From the NCBI GenBank assembly GCA_030549775.1, contig CM060174.1, forward strand, positions 50,359,707 through 50,423,706: a stretch of 64,000 nt of DNA, given 5' to 3'. Source of the stretch: Tamarix chinensis (Eukaryota > Streptophyta > Magnoliopsida > Caryophyllales > Tamaricaceae). Of this stretch, positions 13,201 to 28,200 are shown in pieces (within the stretch, counting starts at the first letter, position 1; each line of letters begins with the position of its first letter). The notes under the pieces were generated by a model. It was not told the DNA's origin. It saw only the letters and a list, made by a program, of their open reading frames with translations, and did not search any database. A program made the position numbers and the translations under genes.

Positions 13201-16200
13201 TTGGGTTTTGATTTTATTCAATTTTTTTTGCACTCAATATGGTAATTAATTCTCACGTTGGAAAGGAAAGGGAAGTGGGGAAAAAATTCGGAAGACCAAT
13301 GGGAAAAAAATTTGAATGGAAAAAGAAAGAAACAAACTTATTGCATGGAAGAAAACTCTAATTAGTTATTTTTTGACTTATTTTTATGGTGGGAAAGAGA
13401 GGGAGAGTGAAAGAAAGGTCATGGATGACTGGTAGAAATAGTTTGAGTGGAAAATGAAATGAAATTATTTACTACAAAGAAGGAGGAAAGAGATAATAGG
13501 AAGACCAAAAGTAGTATTATCATCACTTCGCTTAGGCATGCTCCTTTGCCCTAGGCTCTTGGATCCCTATTGTCTAGGTGCGCCTTGGCCTTTTCAAAAA
13601 CTGAGAGAGAGGAAAGTTGACTTTGGATAGTATTGATGGAAGTTTCTAAAAGTTGTTATAGTAGGTGCAAGGGCTATTATAGATGTTAATCATTCTAAAA
13701 TTCAAAGAAATAAAAATAAAAAAAATTAAGAGAAGGCCAATCTCCCTCCCAAAATATTTTTTTCCTAATTAAATATAATGAATAATGTTGATGGTGGGAA
13801 AACTCAATTATTGATAGGAAACACTTTAATAAATTGTAAATATATTATCATAATTATTAGATTATTATGAAATGATGTTTTATATAATATATGATCCAAA
13901 TACACTAGTAAAATAATGTTACATAAAAAGTTACGGGTCTAGGATAGTGTATAAGACATTATGAAAGTAAATTTGTTAGGTGTCATAAAAACCTTAATTG
14001 GAAAAATTAGTATTGAAATTAATTTACAATACTTAGAAAATTTAAATGAAAATCAATATAATGTTTATGATGAAAAATAATCATAGAAGAAATGTGTAAC
14101 ATGAGACTTAGGGGGCTTGAGGTAGCTTATAAGGCTTTATTAGTAAGAAGGGTTTTGAAAAACCCTATTTTAAACAAAACCGTTTGTGATACTTTGAGAA
14201 AATTATGATACATTGTCCAAATCGTAATATAAGCTAAAAAATATCATTTTCTAGTGCCTTGATCACCATCCAAATCATGACTGTGCATTCAATGTTTCAC
14301 GGTATTAAAGTCCATTCTTTACCTTAGCAAGTCCCAGTTTACAAACATAATAAGGAGGGTAGAAAATTACGTGATATTTTGAGTTCTTGGTAATTTTTTA
14401 GACAGAAATAAGATTGACAGATAGGTTCATGACATGAAGCACATCTCTTAGGATAAAGGAAGTTGTCACATAAATATCTCCTAAATCTATTATAGTGGCA
14501 AGATAACCATTTACTGCAACTATTTTCCTATCGTGTGGAGATTGTTTATAGGTATTAAAATCCTTTGATGCATAGGTGATGTGAGTGGTGGCCCCTGAGT
14601 CAATTGTTGAAAGATGTTAAAAACACTTGTCCGAGGCTTTTAACCCAAGATGGAGCAGTGACTTACCATGGAGAGCCAATTAATATATTCATCAATTGGT
14701 TGTTGAGGCCCTATTAGGGCCTTTGGCTTTTCTATTTCCGTGCTACTAATTCATTCTTGCTCCTTTTTTTAGCTACAATTAGCCCAAATATTATGCAAAT
14801 CATCTTTTATATACCGTGAATTATCCTTTTCAGTTAGGGTAGTAAGAAAGGTCGAGTTTGGTCTTGGTTGTCACTAATTTTAGTTCAGAGAAATAATAAT
14901 AAAGGCTGAGAAAAATAGAATATAACAACAATTAGGGTTGCTGACATACTGAGCCAAGTTGCAAGCGTAATCGGCTTAGCTCATTTAAGGCTTGTTTGTT
15001 TAGTTAAACGAATCAAACTCGAGTCTTATTTTTAGGCTTGCATAATAAGTGAGTAGAGCTCGAGCTATGGTAGGCTCGAGTCGTTTGCTCGTTTACATAT
15101 TTGTTTATAAGCTTTTATATAGAATTTGAAAGATTTCTATTGAAGATTCTGAAGGCTTGTGTAAAATTTATCTAACGAATAAGCCAAATAGTTAAATAAA
15201 TTACTTAAGTCGAATACTCAAATAATTTGATTTGGTCTGTTTATCTTTCAAATGAGTTGATCCATGAATCAAATTATGATAAAAAAAAACTCGTTTGATT
15301 CATTTACATTAGAAAAGTAGAGCTGAGCTGAGTTTGCAAACCTTTTCAAGCCGAGCTTGTTTGACTTGTTTTGATCTCGAATCTTAATAAAACTAAACAA
15401 GTTGAGCTCAAGCTAGAGAAGATTTGGCTTGATTCGGTTTGTCAACTACCCTAACGGCAATGAAGGCTACAAAAGAAAAAGCAACAATGGTGGTGATGAA
15501 CCCACGTGGACAAATATATGAAGAAATGGTTGCAACTCTTATTCATGGAATAAAACATTGGTTCCAATATAGGGCCAATATTTATTGGTTTCTTGGTCTG
15601 CCTATTGGCGATAGAGCCGAAATGCAGTGAATAAAAAATTTCACAATAAAAAATTCTAGGTCTGCCACAAATATTGGATATTGATAATAAATTCTGATAT
15701 TTTCCAGCAATATATTGGTAGAACCTAAGAATATATATATAAAAAAAAGGTTACAAATTAGGTTCTTTTTAACTATTTTTTTGACAATTTAATTTAAACA
15801 TATTTTTTTGTATTAATTAGGACAGTTCGAAATTCACCTTTCCATTAGTACCCTTTTATTAAACAAACTCAATTTTACTATTTTAACTTTCATTTATTTA
15901 CAGATTTCCACAAACTCTGTTTTACAAATATAACTTGTGTGGTGTCTCCTAGAAAATCTCCTTACCAACTTCGATTCCTTCTGCAACTTTTGATCGCAAT
16001 TTTCTTACTTCATTTTCTTCATTCTCTTACAAATTTGAATACTAAAATTGTAGTACATGTCAATGTAAAGAATCTATTGAGATAACTTCCAACCACGAGC
16101 AGATAGTACTCTCTTTGACAAGCATCCAAGAAAAAGGACCCCATGATATTTTCAACTTTGATAACATGTAATTCTTATCATTTTCATGAGATCCCTCAAG

Positions 16201-19200
16201 CCTAATGGAGTCACCTAGCTTTATAATTTTATAACCAACCTCCACCATGCAGCAAAGCCCGAGTTTTATGAAACTTCAAAGTGAGTGATATATAACAAAT
16301 TATAAAATTAGAACACGTCCAATAGCTGTTAAGATACTATTAAACATACAAATATACGTCTTTTGTGAATACATTACTGAATTAAAATGAAAAAAATATG
16401 AACACGATAAAATATGGCCAGAGTAGATATACTATGATAGAAGCCCACATATATTGTCAATGGATAACTAATATATATAGTTGTGTATTACTCACATATA
16501 AATATCAAAAGACATGTCTAATAATTGTTGAGGTACTAGTAGCGAGTCTAGAGACATAAATATACTATAATTGTCCCGAAAGATATTTCCATATTAAAAA
16601 AAAATACTAGCAAGTTAAGTGTATAGATAAACTATGTACAACGGATGATCAAAGAACACATCTAGTGATCGTTAAGATACTACTACAACAAATATAAATA
16701 TACTATAATGGTCCATGAAGACATTGCCGAATTAAAAAAAATAAAATAATATTAACTCTATAAAATACGGGCAAAAGAGATATACTACAATGAAAACCTC
16801 GCTAATATTATCATAGGATGACTAATATACATAGTTGCTTATTAATCTTGTATAAATATCAACAGATATATCTAATAATTGTTTATATACTATCCTAGAC
16901 ATAAATATACTATAATAAAGGTACTACCAAAGATACAACCATTTTTTTTTATCACATATAAAAATACTAACACTGGATAATCATAAACTACTCTAAAAGT
17001 ATTTAATTAATAATTAATTATACAATAAAAAAAATGCTATCAAAGTGCAAAAAAAGTTGTAGTTTGCTTCCAAAGGCATTGATAATCTCCATAAAATACT
17101 GTTTGGCTTTTTCAGTTAGTAGGATATTATTGAGATGTGTAGTACACTGATGTCTCTAATATTATATGAATACACCAAGTAGTTTTCGATCGCTTGTATA
17201 ATTATAAATATACTATAATATACACTGAAATAAATTTGGAAGATACTATCAATCGTGTAGGTCTTAAACATTGAATATTACAAACTTGCAAGAGCACTAA
17301 GAATTTAGAAGATACTATAAACTTTTATAATATAACAAATTTTGAGTGTTGCAAAGCAATATGAAAGAGAATCAATTTGGTGGAGTACTGTAACTTCCTA
17401 AAAATTAGATAGATATGATTTACAAGTTCTTAGTTACTATTTTACGTATTTCTTTTCCACAAATGATTTGAATTGCTTTATCTATGATGGCAACTTTTGT
17501 AAATAATTAGTATTTTAATTTCCTTCTTTTAATCAGATTAACCTCATTTGATATAAAAAATATTAGCGGCTTGAATGGGAAAGAAAAATCTATAATGTAC
17601 CTAAAATCTAATTGACTTAGAAAAGAGGCACATGCTTGCCTCCTCATCTGACTTCTACTCTAACCCCAGTTGTTAGTCTTTCTATTTTTTAAGGTAAATA
17701 TTAATGTTTGTCTTGGATAAGCAATTAAGTACCATTAGTTAAGACTGTGACCGCAATTTAATTGCACGTTTTTATTACAAAGCACACACTAAGGACCATT
17801 ACATAATAAGGCTTAGGTGGGTTAAAGGTCACCAAATACACGTAGATAATAAATAAATGCATGGCTAATAAATATATACTGAATACATGGCTAATAAATA
17901 TATACTGAATACATGGTATATAAGAACATAAACTTGAACATACATGAATCTTGATTTCTATTATACCTAATTAAATGCATGAATGTTTTAGCAGAACTAA
18001 TGCCGAATTAAGTGGCATATTTTTTGGTTGAAGTTGATTGGCTATATTTTCCCACAAGACTCGATATAAAAATAGTATTCTAGGAGCAATTTATTAATAA
18101 TCTAACACAATAAAATATTATCTTGTGTGAGGAGGTTATTGTCCCACTTTCTCTTATATTGTTAGCAACTCAAGAGGCTACTCCACTTTCTCTTTATTCC
18201 TAGCCTTTAGGAAGTAGTTAATCCATTAAGCATGCATTTAAATGATTATTGCCTTTCAAAGGAAAGCACAGAAAAGTTTTATGCCAAGTTTTTGAGGAAC
18301 TATACCTAGATATTGCAGGTTCTCTCTAACAGTCCAGCACCATAGGTAGATGTAGGAAAGCACTATCCAATTAAATAGCGGTCCCGCTATAGCGTAGCGG
18401 CCGCTATTTAGCGGTTTTTGGGTCAGCCGCGACGCGAAATTACCGATATGCTACGGTTTTAAAATTTCACATAAATCGGCCGATAAATCGGTGTCGCCGA
18501 TAAATCCCGATAAATCGGAAAATATCACCGATAAATCGGAGATTTACTGAGAATTCTTAATTATAACGAAAAAAGTATGCATGATAATTTTTATTTATTT
18601 ATTTACTATATATATCTTAGATCAAGTTACTATTAAATTATAATAAAGTATTACTATTTATTATCTTCACATTTACTATTAAATAACATGCCTTTTTTCA
18701 TTCTAAGGTAAATTTAGGGTTATTAGAAAAAGTTAGCATATAATGACTCACTCTAATACTTATATGATATAAAATACTAGTTTATTGAATATTTATATTC
18801 AAATGATCAATAAATGATAATTAGTGTATATGGTGAAATAAAAATAAAAATTCATGCCGCGACGACCGCGGCGCATAATTTATCGTTCGCGACGCTCCGA
18901 TACCGCGACACCGCGACCGCGACCGCTATTTAATTGCCTGGAAAGCACCCCCTCAAACCCCTTTTAATTATGAAACCAGAACATTTCATCCTATGACCAG
19001 ATCCATCTGTAGGGAGTCTAGGGACTTTATCGCTGCGATAATTGAAAAAAGTTAAGCTTTTGGTTGTCATTCTTGGACTTCATTGGCATAAATGACAGTA
19101 GTCATTGATGGATATTTTGGTAATAAGCTGGTGGGTGGAATTTAATCAAGATTTGACTAAGCTATAGCTACTTTCTTCAATGTAATAGGAGAAATGTTGA

Positions 19201-22200
19201 CACTAAGCTTCCAAGTGGATATGTTGCATCTAATGCATCTGTTAGCTCCTTTGATTCTTCTTATTGTTTTTTTAGTCTCCTTATTTGGAAGAAGGGAATG
19301 ATTGCAGTAACCCAATATCGTTGACTTATCTGGTTCTCTTTCTTTACTATACAGGAATCTGGGGCAAACTTTTTCTTACCATCACCAATTGGTGCAACAA
19401 ATGAACTTGTAACTGTGTGGGACCCAGAGGTTGGGAAAATAAACCCGTCTGAGCACAAGCAAATAAAGCTAGCGCGGAGTTTGACACGTGGTATCATTGA
19501 CCGAGATCTCAAGCCTAGCTCTAATGAAAGGAAGTAAGTTATATTTGTCATCGCTCTGTACTTATGTCATTGGTTTCATGTTTATGAGGTAAATTATTAT
19601 CGACACTTTAGAATTGGAGAACCCTCCCTATCTATGAGGTAAATTTCATCTGAATAAGATAAAGACTTATTGTAGGGAAAAAACCTATGACCTTGTACCA
19701 CAATGCACGCCCAAACTCAATTCATTAATTAAAACAGAACAATAAGAACTCAATTTTGTTGCTAGTTTTTTTTTTCCCTCCGATTGGAAATTAGGCAAAT
19801 ATGGGTTTGATTGACAAATTTAAGGGATGAGGATGGAGGAGGGATAATGGTGCATCAAAGGAGGGAAACAACAAAATTTTCATGGTTAAATTTGAATATG
19901 GGTTGACACTTGCAATCAAGAGGTTCTCGTCCATCACAAATGTATAACACCCAAATTCAATTCCTTAATACCCAAATTCTATTCGTTAATCAAAATAAAT
20001 AATTAAGGGTATGTTTGGATGAGGAAGTTCTAGTGTGTAGTTCACTCTAAGAGGGAATTTTGTAAAGTTCTCTTGGCTAAATTATTTGTTTGGACATTTT
20101 AAGAGAGAATTTTGAAATGTCCTTGGCCTAAAGTTGAAATAATTAAATTTCATTTACCATGTTATTTCTTTCTACTCCTTCCTCAACCCACTACTAGTCT
20201 GCTTTAACCAACTATTTGTAAATTAATTGACCTAAAGTTCAAAAATTCTTTATTCATATTCCTTGTGTTTATTGATATTTAAACAATAAATTTGTAACCA
20301 GAGAATTTTTGAAGTGAATTACTTTTAAAATCCCTTCTTTTCTAAACTTCCCTGTCCAAATTCACCCTAAATGACTACCACTAGCCCTAATATAAGCACC
20401 AATGGCTTACATCCCATGGAAACTAAATTCTTAGTTACCTAATACAAGCTAAGTAATTCTATGATTAAACTTTTAAGCATACTATTAGTAATAAAATACC
20501 AATAATATTCTTTCATGTAATATCTAAATGCTATGGACATAAATACTATTACATGAGATCAATAAATAAACTAAAGTTTACCTAAAGTATTCAAACATTC
20601 GGTTCTTGTCTTGCACCATGGCTCTGTTTAGTTTCCCTGTTCTATGCTTTGTGCTTTTACGTCCTCCAAATGAGTATGTTTGTTGTGCCCTAGTGATGTG
20701 GATAAACAAGATTTTTATAGGAATAAGTATAAACGTAGGAATAAAAAATAGATTCCTATCTTATTTTCTTACCTTAGTAATTATTTTATTTACCTTAGTA
20801 ATTTATGATGATCTTATCTTAGCTAGTAATTAGTGAATTTTACTATCGTTATTTTATGGCCCTTACTCTATATAAAGGGGTCTTAGGGTTGTTATTTGAT
20901 TAGGAATGAATGAATATTAATTAATCCCGAGTGATTTTCTGGTTTTCCCTCTCAATTCTCCTTCTTCCCTCTTAACCTTGCATCAGTTTGGTATCAGAGC
21001 CCAAATTCAGATCCTTATAGTATTGTGACGCACTGTTCAAAAAAAAAAGAGAGCAACCCTAATCGATTCTCAGCCGCCACCCAAACCCTACCTCCACCAC
21101 CCAACCGCCACCGCCGCCATCGACTGCCACCACCCCACCGCCGCTTCGCCGAAACACAGCCAACCCCTCTGTTAGCCATCGTTGAGCCCTCACCCAACCC
21201 CCAAAATTATTCAATTCGAATCGACTCTTAGACAACAATTCGTGTCTGCAGAATCCCAAAAATTAGCCCGAATCGAAGCCAAAATCCTTCAATTCGAGCA
21301 TTATTCATGCAAAAACAACTCCAATCATAAACCAAATCGATCGATTCCCACCCCAATCGGCCGAATTCGTTCGAACCCTAACCCTAGATTCGCTAAATAC
21401 AAAAATCGACGGAATCGGAGGAAATTGAGAGTGCAATAACATCACTTACAGTTGCCAGCAAGTGTGAGAGAGTGATTTGAGTGATTGTGAGGGAGTTAAA
21501 CACAATAGATTAGGGATTTTTTTTTCCGCTGGAAATCCGCGCGCCACAACGCCTGTCTTTCGTCGGTTGCAGCATCCGTCAACTTCCGGGTTTCGCAGCC
21601 ACCGCGCGTCACTGACCGCCGCCGAAGTTCGTCGTCTCCCGCTGACATTCGCCACCCTAATCGCGCCGCCTGGTTCCGTGGCTGGTAAGCCGAACGTACT
21701 CGATCGACCAGCACCGTGGGATGTGTCTCGTTCGGTTGCCTAAGAACCGAATCGGGCGTCTTTAGGGAACCAAACCAGGTCAATTTAAAAAAAAAAGGTA
21801 ACAGTTTGTTGAGTGCAGTGTTCCATTGTTTAAAAAAAAAAGTTAGCAGTGTGCTTCATTTAAAAAAAAAGAAAAAAAAGGTAACATTTTGTTCAACACA
21901 GTGTTCCATTGTTTAAAAAAAAAAAAGGTTGCAGCGTGTTCCGAATTTTCCAACATTCAATTAAGTCTACTTCAGCCTTACAGTTCAACTCGGGTTTTGA
22001 CAGCAACTTTTCCGTTCCTGAAAGGTTAAATTTCTCACTTGAAACTCGACTCTTATTTAAATTATCTAGTTTATTTAGTATATCTGCTTAGGTCCTTATA
22101 TTTTAACTAAAAAAAAATCAGGACACTTTTACCTAGCTTAGTCCCTTTTATTAACATTCTTATCCTTGTGACGTTCATAGGGCAGGTTTATCATCAGTAT

Positions 22201-25200
22201 TACTTATCATAATTTAGCGTTTATCTTATCTTTCTTATTATTTGCTAGTACCCTTTTTATTATTAATTCTTTATCATATCGTCCAAAAAAAATGGCTTCA
22301 TCTTCTAAGAGTCAGGGGTCCGATGATTGATCCGACCCTTCCCGTATGGACCAACTAGAACAATTGGTTTTTAAGCTAGCTAACAATATAGAAAGGATGA
22401 TGGAAAAGTGCCCCATTGATGAGCCTGACCCTCAATCCGTTAGACAACCCACCTTACCTCCTTCCAATTTAGTTGGCTCAAACCGTAGTATTCTCGGGTC
22501 CTACAAACAAACCCCTGGTTACGTCCCCCCACACCATAGACACCTTAGGTCTCAAGGCCCCGTAGACCCGCTTAATCTCAATTATTCAGAGGATGACACA
22601 TCGGAAGAAGACGTGGCACATCTTCGCCATAGGAATCGTAGACATTCCAACCAGCATGACAGACAACCTTATCATAGATATGAGGACGACATTACTCGGA
22701 AAGTCAAAGTCGATGTGAACTCCTATGATGGAACTCTTGACCCAAACCTTTTTACTGATTGGTTAGAAGAAATGGAGGATTACTTCGAATTTTATAACAT
22801 GAGTGATATTGAGCGAGTCCGTTTTACTAAGATAAACTCTTTGGGGCCGCAAAACGGTACTGGAAAATGGTCCAAACCCAGATGGACCGTTTAGGAGAAC
22901 CACCTATTCGTCAATGGACCGTTATGAAAGAAAAGCTGAAAGAAAAATATCTTCCTACTTTTCATAGAAATCAGCTCCTAGAGCAAATGTACAACCTTAA
23001 ACAATCTTCCTCCAGTGTCTCTGAGTATACCCAGAAGTTTGAGGATTATTCAGTAAGGTGTGACCATACAATAAAACCGCGGTTACGGTCGCGATTGCGG
23101 TCGCGGTGTCGCGGTATCGGGGTGTCGCGAATGATATTTTCTATATCGCGGTTGTCGCGGCGTGAATTTTTAATTATTTTACACAACAAATATCGGCAAA
23201 TATCGGTGAATATCGGCCAATATCGGTAAATATCGGCTAATATCGGTCAATATCGGTAAAATATCGGCCGATATCTGAAATTTCGCCGATATCGCGGCGA
23301 TAAATGTGTGATTTTCTGTATCGGCCGCAATTTCGAAATTTCGCGTCGCGGCTGACCCGAAAATCGCGAAATTGCGGCCGATACGCAATTGCGGTACCGA
23401 TATTTGATTGTTTAAGGCCTTAGGGAGTCCATGAGGGAAGACGTTAAGCTCCATGGGCCTACATGTGTCGAAGATGCTTTTAAGTTGGCTCTTGAGTTTG
23501 AAAGACGCTTCAAACGCTCGTCCACTCGATATTCATCTCCTTATTCCAGCGATTCACCTCAGACCAAATCCTTCACGCCTACATCCTCCAAGTCTAACCC
23601 CAAGGGTGCTTCCCAATCCAACACCTATAACTCTACTCCTAGTAACCGATCTAACGCCGTTTAATCGACTGCTAACTCTATCCAATGTCATAACTTCCAT
23701 GAGCGGGGGCATATTGCATCTCGTTGTCCCCACCGTACTATGATACTAGAGCATGAGGGTGATGAGCCACCTATTGAGGATCTTATAGTTGACCCCTGTG
23801 AATATTCAAGTGATGATGAGGAACTCGAAGAGGAGGACACTCCACATTGTAGCCTTGTTCGGACTATCAACCCTCAACGAGAAAAACATTCTAATGTGGC
23901 TAGATGTGTTCTCTCGCAAGGCACCCATCTCGATGAGTGGAAACGAACTTCCATTTTTTGCACTTTCTTTAGGTGTAATGGAAAATCTGCCAAGTTGGTC
24001 ATAGATGGTGGTAGTACACTTAATGTCGTATCTCGAGCCGCCATAAAAAGACTAAACCTTAAGTCTGAACCTCATCCTAATCCTTTTACGGTAGCTTGGG
24101 TAAATAAGACCACTCTCCCCATTGACCAAAGATGCCTCGTTCCCCTCCACCTAGGCCCACATTATAAAGAAGATCTTTATTTTGATGTCTTTCCCATGGA
24201 TGTAGCCCACGTTCTCATAGGTAGACCTTGGCTTTATGATCATTCAGTTAAGATTGATTGCCGACCAAATACTCACTATTTCTTCTTTAAAGGAAAGCGT
24301 ATTATTCTTAATCCTGCAAAACCATCTGATCCCTCACCCCCTCAAACCACTTCTACGCCTAAGGAAGCTTCTATAAATAGGGTTCAAATCATCACACCTC
24401 GCGCCTTTCATCAGGAGAGTAGGAAAACCAATTTCATGTTAGCCATAGTCGCTCAAGAGATCTCCCCAAACTCCACTTCACCCATTCCCACTGAGGTTCA
24501 GAAGTTATTGGGTGACTTTTCGGATGTAATTCCCGAAGAGTTACCTAAAGAGTTGCCACCCATGAGAGACATTCAACATGCCATCGATCTTATTCCTGGG
24601 TCTCAGTTACCTAATCTTCCCCATTATAGGATGAACCCTAATGAGCGGGCTGAATAGACAAGTTGAGGAGCTCCTTCGTAAGGGATTTGTGAAGCATAAC
24701 ATGAGTCCTTGTGCAGTACCCGCCTTACTCACTCCCAAGAAGGACGGATCTTGGAGAATGTGTGTGGATAGTAGAGCCATTAATAAAATCACGGTTAAGT
24801 ATAGATTTCCTATCCCTAGACTAGAGGACATGTTAGACACTCGCTGGCTCTAGTTACTACTCTAAAATCGACTTACGTAGCGAGTACCACCAAATTCGTA
24901 TTCGGCCAGGGGATGAATGGAAAACAGCCTTTAAGACGCAGGATGGACTCTTTGAGTGGTTAGTTATTATGCCTTTTGGGTTATCAAATGCCCCTAGCAC
25001 ATTCATGAGGTTTATGACCCATATCCTCCAACCATTTATGGGAAAATTCCTCGTGGTCTATTTCGATGACATCCTGATTTATAGCAAGTCTCAAAGGGAT
25101 CACCTGTCCCACCTTAGACAAGTTTTCACTACTTTACGGGAAGCCAAGCTGATGCATATGCCAATACAAATTGGGTCAAGTTAGGAAGGTTGTTATCAAT

Positions 25201-28200
25201 GGGGGATAACTAAATAAGAAAACAGAGAAGAGGGTGAAGAAAATGGGTTGAATATGATCTTTGGTACCTCCTTAGATCATATACTAACAAGAACCACCTA
25301 AGGTTTCAACACTTAGGATAAATCTTGTGAGATTTTGTGATTCAAACTTCAAGCTCATGCATTAGAGTTGAAGGTGATTGATTTCTGCTGAGAGAAATAA
25401 GATAGCCAAATTCTGAGTTGTTTTCCATTCAAGTGTGAACCCAACACTTATAGGAGAGTGTTGGGTCTCATTTAGTTGTAATACAACTCAACAAAAAAGG
25501 ACTGGTTTGGTTAACTAATCAAACTAGTTAGTTGTCAAAGAGACTAACTTTAACTAGTTTAATCCTAACCAAAACTAAAGTTGACTTTGTACTAGCTGAA
25601 ATAAAGAAATCAGAATTGTTCGGGACCTTCCCAATGTCTTACATCTGACTTGGGAGGCTCCTTACAAGTTGATAAGCTAAGCTAAGCTAAAAACATCATT
25701 AAAAGTAAAAAGTAAAAGTAGCTTTCATGCTAAAGACTAAAATATTATTAAAAGCATAAAGCAGAAAGTAACTTTTCTGCTGCAAGCTTAAAGTGCCATC
25801 ATAGCCTAAGCATAGGTTTCTTTTCTTCCAAAAAAAGGCCTGCCCCCTATGATACTTATAGCTGTTGCTGCTGCTAGTGCCCACATCTGCCCAGAAAAGT
25901 GTTGTTGGGGCTGCTATTGTGAGACTTGAACTGTAGCCTATCCTTGGTTGGGTAGTGAGCCATTTAAGCCAAAAAAATGAGCCACTAAGGTGCAAAAGGT
26001 GGTGGCTGGATTGAAGTTTTGCATGGCTTTCATGGCTTGGGGTTTAGTTAAACTAATTAGTCCAAGTGAGGAGGTTTTTATGTCCCCCTAACTTAGAGAA
26101 ATTAACAACTAAATTAATATCTTGGATAATAGATGCTCCTGCATCATTCTCGCCCTCTTGAGAAGCATCTTCCTTGTCTCCAAAAGGCTTATCTTGAATA
26201 TAGGGAAGCAAATCTCCCACATTAAATGTGTTTGAAATATTCCCCATTTCTGGTGGTAATTCAAGCTTATAAGCATTGTCCCCAATTTTCTGAATGACCT
26301 TGTACGGGCCATCACTTCTTGCCATAAGTTTGTTCTTCCTCCTAGTAGGAAATCTTTCCTTCCTTAGGTGAAGCCAAACCAAATCTCCGGGTTCATACAA
26401 GTGTTGTTTTCGATGCTTGTTTGCCCTGTTTTTGTTTAATTCATTTACCTTTTCAATCTTGGCTCTCACTTGTTCATGTAGATTCTTCATTGCCTTAGCC
26501 CTTTCCTTTGCTTCAAAGTTGGTATGTGCTTCAATGGGAAGGGGTAGGAGGTCAACGGGAGTAGTGGGATTCACTCCATACACTACTTCAAATGGTGAGT
26601 GACCCGTGGCATACGTGGGTGAGCGGTTGTAGGCATGACTAAGTTTGGTGTCCCAATCTCTTAGGGACTTGTGAACCAAACTTCGAAGGAGCATTGTGAG
26701 GGTTCTATTTGTTACCTCAGTTTGCCCATCGGTTTGTGGATGGTAAGCGGTACTAAAGAGAAGTTTTGTACCAACTAACCTCCACAAAGTCTTCCAAAAA
26801 TAGCTAAGGAACTTGGTATCCTTATCCGAGACAATGGATTTGGGGATACCATGTAGCCTAACTATTTCTTTGAAAAAAAGATCGGCTACGTAAGAGGCAT
26901 CATCCGTTTTGTGACAAGCAACGAAATGAGCCATCTTAGAGAATCGATCTACGACCACCATTATGGCATCATTTTGCCTTTGTGTTCTAGGCAATGCCAC
27001 AATGAAATCCATGCTAACATGGTCCCATGGTTGGTGTGGGACGGGTAAAGGGGTGTAAAGCCCTTGATGAAACTGACTCTTTGACTTTTGGCAAGTGGCA
27101 CATCTCGCCACTACACCTTGTACATCCCGCACTATCTTAGGCCAAAAAAAATGCTCTTGGAGTACATCTACAGTTTTGTTTATCCCAAAGTGGCCAGCTA
27201 GTCCTCCTCCGTGTACCTCTCTCACGAGCAATTCTCGGATTGAGCACTTGGGAATGCAAAGCTTGTTGTTCTTGAATAGGAAGCCATCTTGAATCATAAA
27301 GGAACCCTAGAGCTTGTCTTGATCCTTGAAGTAGCTTGCAAAGTCTTTATCTTCCTTGTAGAGCTCTTTGATGCATGCAAAACCTAACACTCTTGCCTCT
27401 AATAAAGAAAGCATACAATATCTCCTAGAGAGTGCATCAGCTACTACATTCAATTTTCCACTTTTGTGTTTGGCTACAAAGGAAAAAGATTGTAAAAATT
27501 CTACCCATCTTGCATGCCTTGGGTTAAGCTTGTGTTGACCATTGATGTACTTTAATGACTCGTGATCCGTGTGCAACACAAATTATTGCGGCCTTAGGTA
27601 GTGTGACCAATGATCAAGAGTCCTAACTAAGGCATAGAACTCTTTATCATAGGTGCTATAATTTACCCTTGATCCATTTAGCTTTTCACTAAAGAAGGCA
27701 ATTGGTTTTCCTTCTTGTAGTAAAACAGCTCCTATACCAACTCCACTTGCATCACATTCAACTTCAAATAATTTGTGGAAATCCGGTAAGGCTAGGATAG
27801 GAGCTTCACTAAGCTTTCCTTTAACCAACTCAAAGGCTTCTTGGGCTGCTCTTGTCCACTTGAATTCCCCCTTCTTCATGCATTCGGTGATAGGAGCTAA
27901 TAGGGTACTAAATCCCTTAATGAACCGCCTATAGAAAGAAGCAAGCCCATGGAATGATCTCACTTGTGTTAGGCTTGTTGGTGATGGCCAAGTCTTGATT
28001 GCTTCTACCTTTGACTCATCCATAGCTATGCCATCTTTGAACACCACAAAGCCTAGGAAAGTAACCCTAGGTACAAAGAACTCACACTTTTCTAGCTTAG
28101 CATACAACTTACTACTTCTAAGTGCTAGAAATACAAGTTTGAGATGCTTTACATGTTCTTCTTCGCTAGAGCTATACACAAGTATATCATCAAAGTAAAC

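Larger units (their letters stand above)
11522..19354 (+). other. VPS34 intron 5 (7833 bp), MITE-rich
   Basis: Contains MITE-like elements (12401-12710, 14933-15453, 18364-18939) and a diverged tandem repeat (about 16300-16950). Around 13080-13570 is a degenerate repeat with TTAGGCGCAAGG and GGTGCGCCTTGG-like motifs facing each other. The remaining stretches are AT-rich, without coding remnants. A 115-codon frame at 12819 has no recognisable domain. Confidence 0.85.

Noticed and set aside
21015..21783. Overlapping Pro/Arg-rich and Gly/Trp-rich frames on both strands
   Set aside because: Low-complexity leader of element A between primer site and gag.
23055..23420. Target-site duplication AAGG... 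for MITE copy 2
   Set aside because: Only 4 contiguous and about 6 of 9 bases match; too weak to fix the boundaries.
23431..23664. Separate Ser/Thr-rich gene
   Set aside because: It is the C-terminal part of element A gag, in frame with the degenerate zinc knuckle downstream.
25699..25995. 98-codon minus-strand frame, repeated at 31256-31552
   Set aside because: It lies in the LTR of element B and is conserved only because the LTRs are identical; no domain is visible.
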